DNA from: Zingiber officinale | Taxonomy: Eukaryota > Streptophyta > Magnoliopsida > Zingiberales > Zingiberaceae | Reading direction: 5' to 3' | DNA: 64,000 bases | Assembly (NCBI RefSeq): GCF_018446385.1 | Contig: NC_055996.1 | Coordinates: 16,169,317 to 16,233,316 of the forward strand | Shown: positions 35,563 through 45,939 of the stretch, piece by piece | Position numbering within the stretch: the stretch's first letter is position 1 | Layout of the letters: each line of letters begins with the position of its first letter | Notes under the pieces: generated by a model | Told to the model about the DNA's origin: nothing | The model's database searches: none | Seen by the model: the letters and a program-made list of their open reading frames with translations, nothing else | Program-made: the position numbers and the translations under genes

Positions 35563-37313
35563 TGTTAAGGTCGTTTGATGCTAGGAGGGAGGGGGGTGGG
35601 GTGAATAGCGTCGCACATTCGTTGTTTGCTTTGTGATGATGATATGCAGCGGAAAGAACACGAAACACAATACAACGCTAATAAGTAGAATTTATTTGGT
35701 ATCCACCTCAAGAAGAGGTGATAAATCTAAGGATCCACACGCGACACACCCTTCACTAACAAAAACACTCCTTCTCGGTAACTATCGGAGGTGGAAAAAT
35801 CTCGTACAACTCACCTAAGCATACAACCCAACACAAGAAGAAAATACAAAGAATACAACTGAAAAACCTTTCTTCTTGCTCACTTGATGCTTGTAGATGT
35901 CTCTTGAACCTTGAAAGTACAACAACACTTGTCTCCAAGAGCTTCTAAGAACTGACGGCATGTAGTCGGAGAAGTCGTGTGTAGATCGGGAGAAGAGATA
36001 CGGAGAAGAAGCTCGCCAATGACTATATACCTCGCGCTCCTAGGGCTCCCAATCGATTGGGCATGCTTCCAATCGATTGCCACGTCAGATATGCGCCATC
36101 CCAGCCATCCATCGCTCGCTTCCTATGCAACGGTCGAATCCCAATCGATCGGTTGATCGATTGGGGAGACTTGAATAGATCGGCTGATCGATTCAGAGCG
36201 CCTCTGTGCTCTCTGGACAAAGACTTGAATTGATCGACCGATCGATTCAAGCTTCCTCGCGATTGCGCGAGAAAACCAGCTGCCAATCGATCGGTCAATC
36301 GATTGGCAGTGCCCAATCGATCGACTGATCGATTGGGAAAGGTTCTGTGCGTCGATCGATTGGGAAAGGTTCTGTGCTCGCGACAATTGCTCTCAATCGA
36401 TCGGTCGATCGATTGGGCCAACCTTCACTCGCGCCACACTCCCCAATCGATTGGCCATCCTTGGACTTGACTAAACTCAAGTTCAAGATCCCCAAACCCA
36501 ACATCCGGTCAACCGTGACCTGTTGGAACCTCATACCTAGCATCCGGTCAATCTTGACCTGTTAGGACTCTTTCACCAAGTGTCCGATCAATCCCTTTGA
36601 CCCACTTGGATTTGTCTCCTCGTGCCAGTGGTCGATCAACCTTGCCCCACTTGGACTTACCGTCTTGTGCCAAGTGTCAGGTCCTCCATGATCCACTTGG
36701 ACTTCCACCAAATGTCCGATCGCTCTTGACTCATCTGGATTTCCACGTGCCTGACTTCACTCACCAGGTCTTTCCATCTACCTAGCTTTACCCACTAGAA
36801 TTTTTACCTGACTTCACTCACTAGAATTTTCACCTAGCTTCACTCACTAGGGTTTTCACCTAACTTTACTCACCAGGATTTTTCCACTGCCCGACTTCAC
36901 TCACCGGGACTTTCACTTGCCTGACTTCATTCACCAGGACTTTCACCTACCTGACTTCACTCACCAGGACTTTCACCTAGCTTCACTCACTAGGATTTTC
37001 CAACTGCCTAGCTTCACTCACTAGGTCTTTTACCTGGCTTCACTCACCAGGATTTTCAACTGCCTAACCTTCAGTTAGGACTTTTCTAGTCAAGTATCCG
37101 GTCAACCCTTTGACTTACTTGACTCTTCTTCACATCTAACTGGTCAACTTTGACCAGAGGGAAATTGTATCAACAATCTCCCCAAACGGATGATTGCATA
37201 TGCAATCTCCATATATTGTCAAATATCGAAACTCAAACATCAAAACTCAAGCTTACGCCAACTCAAATTTAATCAACCTGGTCAACCTTAACTAAGGGGA
37301 TATTATACCAACA
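35563..37313 (-). repeat. Solo LTR, family A
   Basis: On the minus strand it starts TGTTGGTATAATATCCCC and ends GACCTTAACA, matching the ends of the LTR at 1286-2971. It is flanked by TTCCT at 35558-35562 and 37314-37318. It carries the palindrome cluster (36040-36450), the TTCACTCACCAGGACTTTCA array (36760-37080) and the U5 block near 35585. Length 1751 bp. Confidence 0.92.
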
Positions 37314-37429
37314 TTCCTCTCATAACTTCAATTGATTGAATTTTTTTACCTTCAATCAATCAAATGAAGTTGAAATATAACTTTTCTATTTCGAGGTGGA
37401 GGAAGAAATAAAGAGGAACATAAGGAGTG

Positions 37430-37795
37430 GAGAAGAGGATCAAGGATTTTTTGATCCACCTTTTTAATTAGGGGATAGTCCATAATATAGTTGTGGTTGG
37501 ATCATGATCGCGATCCGATCATAATTGATTATGATCTCTCTCTACGTTTATCTTCGCGTTGAAGTTATAGTTTGGCTCAGGATGGACGACCGGAGGTCGG
37601 CGGCGATGGGCAGGTGGCTAGACTGCGGGGCACCAAGTTGGGATGACTTCCAAGTGACCTCCGACCGTCCATCCCGATCTAAATTATAACCTAAATGAAA
37701 TAATAAATTTAAAAATATCACAACTAATTATAATTAAATTATGGTATATTATGGATCATCCTCTGATAAAAAAAATTAGACCAGAGGATCCGGCT
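37430..37795. mobile_element. Fold-back MITE, copy 1
   Basis: Outer words GGGGATAGTCCATAATATA (left) and TATATTATGGATCATCC (right) are inverted. Inner arms GAAGTTATAGTTTGG...GGATGGACGACCGGAGGTC and GACCTCCGACCGTCCATCC...AAATTATAACC form a long hairpin. A related element lies at 41650-42030. No coding sequence; no clear TSD. Confidence 0.65.
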
Positions 37796-38051
37796 TAAGA
37801 GGAGAAGAGAGAGGCTAAAGATTTGATTAAATATTTTAGAGACTGACATATAGGAGGCTAGGGTGCCATGATAAATAATTGGATGGACTTCCTGGACAAT
37901 AATTCGAATATTACACAATCAAGATTTATCCCCATTTTCGTATTTATCTGCTAGCATTTATGTAAATTACTAGTGGATTAATTTAGAAGATATTTAAGAT
38001 TTCTAAAAGATGAGTAGGATTTATTATTTTATTTTTTCCCTATATATATAT

Positions 38052-38080
38052 ATATATATTAAAAAATATTTCATATATAT

Positions 38081-38158
<78 letters not shown>

Positions 38159-38180
38159 ATATTTCATATATATTGACTTT
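38052..38180. repeat. (TA)n microsatellite with duplicated flank
   Basis: A run of about 70 bp of alternating TA (38083-38152) lies between two copies of ATTAAAAAATATTTCATATA, one before the run at about 38058 and one after it at about 38150. It lies about 200 bp upstream of the BUBR1-like gene. The length in the assembly may be unreliable. Confidence 0.9.
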
Positions 38181-38282
38181 GTTGTGTACCTTTTTCTACA
38201 TTAATTGTTGCCATCTAAATTAAATAATTAAGGTTCCCTAATGGATAGTTTCTGCCCGTTCAAAATTTGAATTCCCAAGTGG

Positions 38283-38372
38283 GATCACAACGGCAACGAA
38301 ACAACAGAGCGGAGCCTGCAGTTTTTATTTAAACAAATCTCTCTTTCACTCACCTCCAACGTTCAAGAGGAT
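38283..38372 (+). promoter_or_regulatory. Probable core promoter and leader of BUBR1-like gene
   Basis: There is a TTTATTTAAAC A/T box near 38324 and a C/T-rich leader. TCCAACGTTCA at 38355-38365 and CAACGGCAACG near 38288 resemble the mitosis-specific activator (MSA) core recognised by three-repeat MYB proteins in plant G2/M genes, but neither is a perfect match. Regulatory role inferred. Confidence 0.3.
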
Positions 38373-40755
38373 ATGGCGGAGGCGGAGGCGGAGAAGGAGG
38401 CGACTTGGGCGGCAGCGGCTCAGGCAGATCCGGAGGGGGCGTTCTTGCTGCTCCAGCGAATTATGGAGCCGGAGGAGGACGGCGCCGGAGCAGCGGCTGG
38501 GAAGACAGACGGGTTCGAGTGGGAGTTGCACAAGGAAAACGTACGGCCCTTGAAGCGCGGCCGCAACACGAAACTCCTCAACAGAGCCCTCAAAGCCCAG
38601 GTCGATCGCGACCTTAAGGCCTCCCTCCTCCAAACCCGCAGGTATTTTTCTCTGTCTTCAAAGCCTCAAAGGGATCTTTTTTTTTTGCCCTTTTAGATCC
38701 CCTCTCCTGAAAGATTCACCATCATTTTCTTTTTGGTTCTATACGAATCAGGAGGATGATCGAGGCGATTGATGAGTACCAGGGAGAGGATCCCCTTCGG
38801 CCATGGCTCGAGTAAGAATTTCTGTAATTTTTGTGCAATCGTCTGCGTTGAGGTTGTCTAATTATTTTACACGACCGGAATCAAGTTGCATAAAATGGGT
38901 TCAAGAATCATTTCCGACGGGAGGAGAATGCTCGGGGTTAGTTGTGATGTATGAGCAATGTGTGCGCACCTTTTGGCATGACGAACGTTATCAAGAGGAT
39001 TTGCGGTACCTCAAAGTGTGGGTGGAATACGTGAGTGGCATTCTTTCATTTCTTTCTTTTTTTACTAGAATGATGAATATGATCGATCTTGTTTGTTTCC
39101 CAAGGCGGCCAATTGTGCTGATGCTGAAGTCATATACCAATTTTTGGAGGCAAATGAAATCGGGCAAAGTCATTCGATCTTCTACTCATCCTATGCCATG
39201 CTGCTGGAGTCTAAGAACAAGTTCAAGAAGGCTGATGAGATTTACAATCTTGGATTAGCCAGGTGAGGGATCTCTGTTTATCTGCTGCTGGAATGAGTTA
39301 CACAAGATTATGAAGTGGTTTGTTGATTCCCAGTTTGCCAACTACCTGTTCTGCTCGTTTGGTTGGCCACAACTAGTGCCTTGTTTGGTATTCTTTGGAG
39401 TTAAGATCCACATATAAAGCTTTGATCTTTTCCTGTTGGCATAATTATAAATTCATCTGACCTCTGTGGAGTCTTCTTTAGATTAGGTTATTCATACTGA
39501 TGAAGTAAGACTGCACTTATTTCATATATAAATGCAAAGAACTACAATCATTTATCTATATGTACTATCAATCTTCTGATTAGTGTCGTTACTCTTATCA
39601 TAGGAAGGCAAAACCAATCGAGAAGTTGGAAGCTGCATACAGGGCATTCCTTGTGCGTTCTACAATGAGGCGCGACAAGGAAGTAAGTTTCAATGAATTT
39701 GATCGATTGTGTTGAATCTATGTTCATTCGCTCCGTGTTTAAATGTATAGGAAGAGTTGCTAGATAAAACCTTGCCAGTTCGAAGCTTTGGGACTGTTTT
39801 AACAGCACTGGACTCAAGTAAGCAGTATAACTCATTATTATTTTCATGCCACACAAAAAGGTTAATCTTTTGTTATTTACCAGGAAGACAAGCTGCAGAA
39901 AATCCAAGCTCATCTAAAAGGATGATCCCTCTACAGAAGTGAGTGAACTGATCAGATTTTAATCCAAGATTACAATGTTTCTTTGTGTTGGCAAAGAGGA
40001 TTCAAGCGCGCTCTAAATTGATCAACTGTTGCATTGATGAGTTTCTGCGTCTGTTTTTGCAGGATCAGTAATAATCGACCCCTCTCTGTGTACCAAGATG
40101 AAAATTCCAATACAAATGATCAACACTCAAACATGAAAAAAAATGAGAAGTCTTGGAATTCCCTAGGAAGTCGATTAGATCGAAATAAGGAAAATACCTC
40201 AATGCCTACCAAATGGACATCATATAAGGTTGGAGAGTTGCCTTCAAAGATACCCTCGCTTACTCCATAACTGCTACTTCGCACAATGAATATCATTTTG
40301 TTTCATTCATCAGGTTCCACAAAAAGGACAACGAACAAGTTCAGCAGCACCAACTCCACTGATTAAGGTGTATGTTGATGAAGAATGTGCAGAGTATATC
40401 CACAGCAACTTCAACCTTTTTATTTAAACTTTTCACACAAAGTGATATATTACCTATTGCACACACAACTAATCAAGTTATCTAACCCAAATTACTGTTT
40501 GACAATTAATCTTTCCTCTTATTTTGCATGCATCAGGATAAACTCAAACTCAGTTCAGGCTGCAAAGAATTTGAAGACTACCACCTTCAAACTCGGAAAC
40601 TCAGCTACTGCAAACTTAAAGAAGTATGCGTTTGCAAACTTACAAACTCTGTTTATTGAGGTTGTTTGGCTGATCTTGTCTTCTTCTTGATCAGGGAAAC
40701 AGAAATGCTCAAAGACAATCCATTGAGGAACTTTCCTCTGAGTAGTCTCAGATAG
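38373..40755 (+). CDS. BUBR1: BUBR1/MAD3-like spindle assembly checkpoint protein
   Basis: Eleven exons with GT-AG borders join into a 408-residue frame: 38373-38641, 38752-38811, 38886-39030, 39105-39262, 39604-39682, 39751-39817, 39884-39938, 40063-40228, 40314-40393, 40537-40623 and 40695-40755. A KEN box (HKENVRPLKRGRN) at residues 54-56 precedes the Mad3/BUB1 homology TPR region (about 75-220: PLRPWLDCIKWVQESFP, YEQCVRTFWHDERY, DLRYLKVWVEY). A second KEN box lies at 320-322 (RNKENTS), after NRPLSVYQDEN. There is no kinase domain, as in Arabidopsis BUBR1, which is about the same length. In the family this protein joins MAD2, BUB3 and CDC20 to inhibit the anaphase-promoting complex until kinetochores attach. 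Exons 9-11 are the least certain. Confidence 0.9.
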
Positions 40756-41394
40756 CTGGCATCCAGGTGGTAGCTTGTTCGCACTAGAGCTGATTGAATT
40801 GATAGAATGTTATCATTTTTAAACCGCAATTTGTTTCATTTGAAGCTGCCTGGTCATTTCCTTTGATGTCCAAGCAAAAAGTAGTCTGTTCCACTGAACT
40901 CAGTTAATGTGGCATTGCATGCATGGATGGGGGTTCAAGGATCTTAAGATACACAATTCATTGATTCTTCACTTGTTCAAGTTTAATATTTGAAGTCATT
41001 TTCATTTTATTGAACAATATGTGAATATCTCCATGGTGGCGACCACAAATGGTTGTAGTGTTGGACAACTAAGAAAGTGTGATGGGAAGTGGTGGAGAAT
41101 AGTTAGAAGAGCACATGAGCGACGCTTGGGCCTCCCCATGTGCTCCATGATCCCACTCATCTTGTCCATGGCACGCACGCTGGCCATGGATGATCCATGA
41201 ATGGATAGATGGATTACATGTAGTGCAATACAAGCAACTATTCCACTGTCTCTACTCAAGTGCCAGACATCCTCCGCATGTATACAAAAATGGCATCATG
41301 TTAATATTTTTTTTTTGTCAAAAAAAAAAAAAGGGGCCTCAACAAAAATTTAAAAAGGGTGCCCCTTCAATGATGTATTTTGAAAATATTCAGC
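40756..41394. other. Intergenic: 3' flank of BUBR1-like gene
   Basis: No gene is supported. A minus-strand open frame at 41002-41259 (85 codons) is noted but not called. An A-run followed by GGGGCC near 41320-41340 and an ATCCATGGCCAGC-rich patch at 41160-41200 are the only visible features. Confidence 0.5.
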
Positions 41395-42135
41395 TTTGAT
41401 ATAGCAGCTAGCTACCATAGTTACTATATTAAGCAGAAGTTGTACAATAGTTGATATAATGTATAGTATTTGGTAATGATGAGTTTGAGATTTAGGGTAA
41501 GTTTATGATTTAGGATTTAGAATTTTAGAATATTGTTATATCAAAATACTTGATCAAAATTATTTAAATTTTATTAAAATCACTTTAAAATAATTGTAGA
41601 AACTATTATATAGTTGTTACAATCTTAAACTCTAAACTCATCCTAAACAAGAAAGTAGATCCTCTAGTCCGTAATTCTTGGTCCCCTCCTAGTTTCTTCT
41701 ACAATTTGCAAGTCGGATCGTGGCCGAAATCCTGTCAAAATTGGCTGCGATTTCTCTGGGTTCATCTTCCCACCAGGTTATAATTTGGGTCGAGGTAGGA
41801 GGCCGGAGGCCATCGACGGTGAACGGATTATATGGCATCGAGCAGGGGGTGGCCCGTACACAATCGACAGCCTGCCTCGACCAAACTATAACCTAGATGA
41901 GAAGGTGAACCCAAGGGAGATCGTAGCCAATTTTGGTTAGATTCCAACCGCGATCCGGCGTACAAATTATGAAAGAGACAAGAAAGGGACTAGGGACTAG
42001 GGATTATGGATCAGAGGATCAACACTCCCTAAACACATTGTAACAAATATTGAATAGTTTCTATACGGTGTAAATTCAAAATCCTAAACTCTTTCTAAAT
42101 GTGTAAATGCTGCTACAACATTGTTGGATCAAGCG
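41395..42135. mobile_element. MITE-like A/T-rich element interrupted by another
   Basis: Left part 41395-41650 has internal inverted words (GTACAATAGTTGATATAAT with TATATAGTTGTTACAAT; TGAGTTTGAGATTTAGG with AAACTCTAAACTCATCC). The right part 42030-42130 carries related sequence and ends AATGCTGCTAC, the partial complement of the left TAGCAGC. The fold-back MITE at 41650-42030 appears to lie inside it. Boundaries approximate, no TSD established. Confidence 0.4.
41650..42030. mobile_element. Fold-back MITE, copy 2
   Basis: Ends GATCCTCTAGTCCGTAATTC and GGATTATGGATCAGAGGATC are imperfect inverted repeats. Inner arms GGTTATAATTTGGGTCGAGG and CTCGACCAAACTATAACC pair as well, with CATCTTCCCACC/GGTGAACCC-type flanks. 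It resembles 37430-37795 in layout and words, so the two lie on either side of the BUBR1-like gene. Confidence 0.65.
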
Positions 42136-42594
42136 AGATAAAATTACTAATAGGATGCCTATCTTATTTTTATTTTTTAACCAAGGCTGATGATTTGATA
42201 TTTCTTTTAATTTGGGGGTGTACTTTTTTAATTTTTACCCTATTTTTTTTATAGTCGTATTATTTTTTTTAAAATAAATAATTTGGCATCTATCCCAAAA
42301 GCCATATAATTGGGCAAAAATTGTCTTCTCATAATGATATGGTGATTAAGATATAAAGTATTATCACATAATATCTTGAAGTCGAAATTCAACTGTCTAA
42401 GCATAAATTAAATCATTTGTCCCAAGATTCTCATGTCTCTGTGTCCCCTCGCCGATAGGATGGTCATCAGATCCTTGTGACATGCACTGTATCTTTGAAA
42501 TATGATCTAGTGCATCAGATCGATGAGAGGCCATGGATACATGAGAATCTTAGGATAGAGGATATATATTTGATAATTTTACCATGCCAAAAGT
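42136..42594. promoter_or_regulatory. Upstream region of glycine-rich protein gene
   Basis: A/T-rich intergenic DNA ending in TATA-type boxes: GATATATATTTG near 42561 and CTATATAAG at 42595-42603. No other feature was recognised. Confidence 0.35.
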
Positions 42595-42630
42595 CTATAT
42601 AAGAAAGCATTGGATCAGGAACATGCTGCC

Positions 42631-43194
42631 ATGAAAATGGGGCTTCTCTGGCAGAGGACACTCGCGCTGTGCTTAATGTGTTTTGCAGTTGCAGAAGCTG
42701 CTCTTTTCCATCATCATTCTCATCCACCAAATCACAACGCCACCGCCGCCGCAGCCATGGAGAGCGCAAGTGACCATCTTGGATATTATCCGGCTGCTTT
42801 TCCCATAGCCGCGGACCCTGCCATCGGCGCGCGAGTCAGCCCACCGCCCGGTGGTATCAATGGTGGAGGAGGAGGCGGAGGTGGCAACGGCGGTTACGGC
42901 TATGGATGGGGCAGCGGCAGCGGCGGAGGGGGAGGAGGCGGCGGCGGAGGTAACGGTGGGGGTGGTGGTGGAGGCGGGCAAAGCGGCGGCGGAGGCAGTG
43001 GAGGGAATGGCAGCGGCGGAGGTAGTGGTCATGGAGGAGAATATGGCAGTGGAGCAAAGAACGGTCGTGGAAAAGGTAGTGGCTGCGGCAGTAGAAGATG
43101 CGGTGGAGGCCATGGAAGTGGACATGGCCACCGCCGCGGCGGCGGCGATTCTGTTGGCCGGAGCTACCGACGAACCAATCGACGTGGAGATTAA
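42631..43194 (+). CDS. Secreted glycine-rich protein
   Basis: A single-exon frame of 187 codons. Residues 1-23 (MKMGLLWQRTLALCLMCFAVAEA, quoted here only as MKMGLLW...CFAVAEA) form a good signal peptide with an AEA-A cleavage context. A His/Asn/Ala-rich linker follows, then from about residue 70 a Gly-rich region with GGGGG, GGNGG and GYGYGWG patches. The tail is basic with GCGSRRCGGG and GHGHRRGG. Plant cell-wall glycine-rich proteins have this layout; the role is presumably structural in the extracellular matrix. An in-frame ATG at 42610 is only 7 bp past CTATATAAG and would leave a poor signal peptide, so 42631 (or 42637) is preferred. No specific ortholog recognised. Confidence 0.75.
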   Translation: MKMGLLWQRTLALCLMCFAVAEAALFHHHSHPPNHNATAAAAMESASDHLGYYPAAFPIAADPAIGARVSPPPGGINGGGGGGGGNGGYGYGWGSGSGGGGGGGGGGNGGGGGGGGQSGGGGSGGNGSGGGSGHGGEYGSGAKNGRGKGSGCGSRRCGGGHGSGHGHRRGGGDSVGRSYRRTNRRGD

Positions 43195-43339
43195 GGATTT
43201 GGATTTGGTCCTTAATTAACAGATCAATAACGTTTACTAGTAATGCATTATCAGTTTTATTTTTGCCTTATAATTAATATATGCGGGCAGTTTGACGAAA
43301 CCGACAACGATCTCCATCATCCCCAAACGCGCGGTAGAA

Positions 43340-43443
43340 ACAAAAACACGTGTCTTTGCGCGTGAAAGAGAGAGAAAGAGGGAGGCGCGTCACGTGCTCA
43401 CTCGCTCTCCCTCACTCACTCCTCTGTCGTGCGCCACACGGCC
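43340..43443 (+). promoter_or_regulatory. G-box motifs upstream of methyltransferase-like gene
   Basis: CACGTG occurs at 43347-43352 and 43391-43396, with a GA-rich then CT-rich leader between them and the start codon. CACGTG is the core bound by plant bZIP and bHLH factors. Two copies within 100 bp of a start codon are suggestive; function untested. Confidence 0.4.
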
Positions 43444-44664
43444 ATGGGCTCTGTTTCCCTCCAGATCGGCGACGGCACCGCTCGCTTCCGCCGCGCCACC
43501 CTCTGCTCCTCCGCCCTCCACCTCCTCATGCTCTCTTCCGTTATCACCACTAACCTCTTCGCTTTCTACGCGTTCACCTCCTCCCCCTCTTCCTCTTCTG
43601 CCGCCGCCCATGCCCGCAACATCTCCCTCATCTCTGAGAACGTCGCCCTCATCGTCCGCGAGATCGAGGCCTCCGAGCGCCGACTCCACCAGATCGAGCG
43701 CGAGCTCGCTGGCTACGACACCTTCGATCCCGCCAAGTCCTCTCTCCCGCCCGACCTCAAGCTTTTCCTCGCTCGCCACCCCCTGCCCCTTGGCCGCGAC
43801 GCTCGTTCCGGCATCACCGAGATGGTGTCTTCCGTCGCTCACTCTTGCGCCCGCTCTCCCGCCGCCGATCTCCTCGCCCGCTATATGTCCTATGAGCCCG
43901 CTGCCCCTTGCCCCCTCGACGATCCCTTCCTCCCTCAGAAGCTCGTCGCCAAGGCCTGCGAGCCCCTCCCTCGCCGACGCTGTCTTTCGCACTCAACAGC
44001 TACCGCTGCAGCCCCCCGCCTTCCGTTTCCTCAGTCTCTCTGGAGCCCCGGCACCAAGAACCCTGGCGCCGGAATCTACGGCCTCGACAAGCAATTATGG
44101 ATCAAACCCCGGCGGAAAAGTGATATCTTGATCGATGATGTCCTTGCTCTCGGCCGCGGTGGGATCCGGATCGGGTTTGATATCGGCGGCGGAGCTGGGA
44201 ACTTTGCGGCCCGCATGGCGGAGCGGAACGTCACCGTCGTGACGTCGACCCTCGAAGTAGGGGGAAAGCCAATGAACGAATTCATAGCTGCTCGAGGCCT
44301 CTTTCCTCTGCTCCTCTCCCCTTCACAGAGGTTTCCATTCATCGACTCGGTATTCGACCTGGTGCACACAATGAATGCCTTGGACGAGGGCGGAGCTCCA
44401 GCACTGGGGCAGGCAAGCCGTACAGAGGCGCTAGAGTTCTTGATGTTCGATATCGATCGCGTCCTTAGACCAGGGGGCTTCTTCTGGCTCGACAACTACC
44501 TCTGCGCCGGCGACGAGCGGAAGCGCATGGTAACCAGGCTGATAGAGAGGCTGGCGTACAAAAAACTTAAATGGGCGGTCGAGGAGAAGGCCGAAGCCAG
44601 CGGCACGGAGAAGGCACAACAACTGTATCTCTCCGCTCTGCTACAGAAGCCGGCTAGAGGCTGA
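43444..44664 (+). CDS. Membrane-anchored SAM-dependent methyltransferase-like protein (At1g29790 type)
   Basis: An intronless frame of 406 residues. MGSVSLQIGDGTARF at the start matches how this plant family begins, so 43444 is chosen over the ATG at 43429. A hydrophobic segment at about 22-44 predicts a type II membrane anchor. Then come a coiled-coil-like segment (ENVALIVREIEASERRLHQIE), the conserved CEPLPRRRC and the class I SAM-binding motif GFDIGGGAGNFAARMAERNV (244-263). Post-motifs are FDLVHT (304-309) and DRVLRPGGFFWLDN (338-351), and the C-terminus is YLSALLQKP. It probably acts in the Golgi/endomembrane lumen, like related DUF248 proteins; the substrate is unknown. Residues 184-226 between CEPLPRRRC and the catalytic domain lack the usual WxxxxCKxFxCL stretch and may be diverged or shortened. 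Confidence 0.85.
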   Translation: MGSVSLQIGDGTARFRRATLCSSALHLLMLSSVITTNLFAFYAFTSSPSSSSAAAHARNISLISENVALIVREIEASERRLHQIERELAGYDTFDPAKSSLPPDLKLFLARHPLPLGRDARSGITEMVSSVAHSCARSPAADLLARYMSYEPAAPCPLDDPFLPQKLVAKACEPLPRRRCLSHSTATAAAPRLPFPQSLWSPGTKNPGAGIYGLDKQLWIKPRRKSDILIDDVLALGRGGIRIGFDIGGGAGNFAARMAERNVTVVTSTLEVGGKPMNEFIAARGLFPLLLSPSQRFPFIDSVFDLVHTMNALDEGGAPALGQASRTEALEFLMFDIDRVLRPGGFFWLDNYLCAGDERKRMVTRLIERLAYKKLKWAVEEKAEASGTEKAQQLYLSALLQKPARG

Positions 44665-45290
44665 AGTGCATCACTGTCGATGGAGGATACATGCTATGAA
44701 GGTAATTAAGTGGAAAATTTCCAGTTCAATTCTTTGATCCCCCATTGTTTTGGTTGAATTTATATGGATATAATTCATCGATTAGTAAATTTCATGGAAT
44801 TCATTGATCAAGTTACTGATTGAAGAATAAGTGTAACACTAGATAAAATTCCTTTCTGAAACAAAGGAAATGCTTCTTTAACTTCTGTTATAGGATATGC
44901 GCTTCATTATCTTTTTGCTGATGTTTGTTAATTTGATGTGCAATGACTAAATGGTCTTAGGTTCGTCACCAAAGGATAACAAGGCATAATGTGTGAATTC
45001 TTGATTTTTCTCAACAGCCAAAGTTTGAACATGTAAACCTGTTATACAAATAGTTTCAGTTGCAGGGTTTTATATATTGGCAAAAAACTGGAGAACCAGG
45101 GCACAGATTTAAGAAAGTTTATGCATCATAAGGCCTAGAGCAAATCCGGGGCGGATGCAGGATTTTCGATTTGGTGAAGCCGCCGTTTGTTTATTCGGAG
45201 GTGCGGATAAAGAAGGGAAAGAAAATCCCCGTGGGAATATATCTGTGAAGGAGAAGGGAAAGGAAAGCATAATGGAAAGACAAAGGATAA
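44665..45290. other. Intergenic: 3' flank of methyltransferase-like gene
   Basis: A/T-rich sequence with possible polyadenylation words (AATAAG near 44827). No gene recognised. It ends with the TAA target site of the Harbinger element at 45288-45290. Confidence 0.5.
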
Positions 45291-45939
45291 GGCTTAGTTG
45301 GGAAGTTGGAAGGGAAATTATGTGTTTTTTTATTTGGGAGTGGAGGAAAGAAAAGAAAGGAAATTATTTTTTTTTGTTTGGGAGTTGGAGGAAAGTGAAA
45401 AGAAAATATTTAATAATATATTCACGATTTTTATAATCTTTAAATTGTTTTAAGCTCTAATTATATGGTTGATACTGTATATATTAGCCAATAAATTTAT
45501 TCATCATGAAAAATTTTAAAATTATTTGCTATAACATGATGACAAAAAGTGAATACGTTCGTCTTTAGCGTTCCCGTCAATCTATCTCAAGACCTACACG
45601 AAATAGGTATATTACGAACGACTACTAGTATTTGAAATAATTATTTGCTGCAACATGGACAATACAAATATTGTTACAAACTTATTCATAAATATATTTC
45701 CGATAAGAAAGTTTAAATAATTTCTATAAATTCAAAGCTCCCAATAATATAAAAAAAACAATTTAATGAAGACTTAACCATTAAATCATAATTCATTTCA
45801 AGATATTAACTTCACGAAAAGTGGCACAAGATATGCTTTGCACAAACACGAACATATACATCTACGTATTTTCACTTAATTTATATATCCTAAAACAAAA
45901 GGTAATAAAAAGAAAGATCTTGATCACTCAAAATAATTT
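45291..45939. mobile_element. Harbinger 3' terminal region
   Basis: Non-coding A/T-rich sequence between TIR and ORF1, starting with GGAAGTTGGAAGGGAAATTA-like purine repeats (45300-45400). No gene found. Confidence 0.6.

Noticed and set aside
38283..38372. E2F site upstream of the BUBR1-like gene
   Set aside because: No TTTSSCGC-type word was found; only imperfect MSA-like words are present.
41002..41259. Minus-strand 85-codon open frame downstream of the BUBR1-like gene (MASVRAMDKMSGIMEHMGR inside)
   Set aside because: It has no recognisable domain, homologue or promoter and sits in intergenic DNA near MITEs. It could be a small gene, but nothing in the sequence supports this beyond the open frame.
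41461..41650. TTTAGGG-like words suggesting interstitial telomere repeat
   Set aside because: The words are few, irregular and not tandem. They fit an A/T-rich MITE better.
42673..43131. Open frames of 150 or so codons in other frames of the glycine-rich gene
   Set aside because: They are shadows of the GGC/GGA repeat. They give Ala/Thr/Ser-rich or Val/Glu-rich low-complexity peptides and lack start or signal context.
43292..44131. Long overlapping frames (279 and 200 codons) across the methyltransferase-like gene
   Set aside because: High GC content depletes stops in all frames. Only the 43444-44664 frame has conserved motifs; the others are Pro/Ser- or Glu/Gly-rich shadows.
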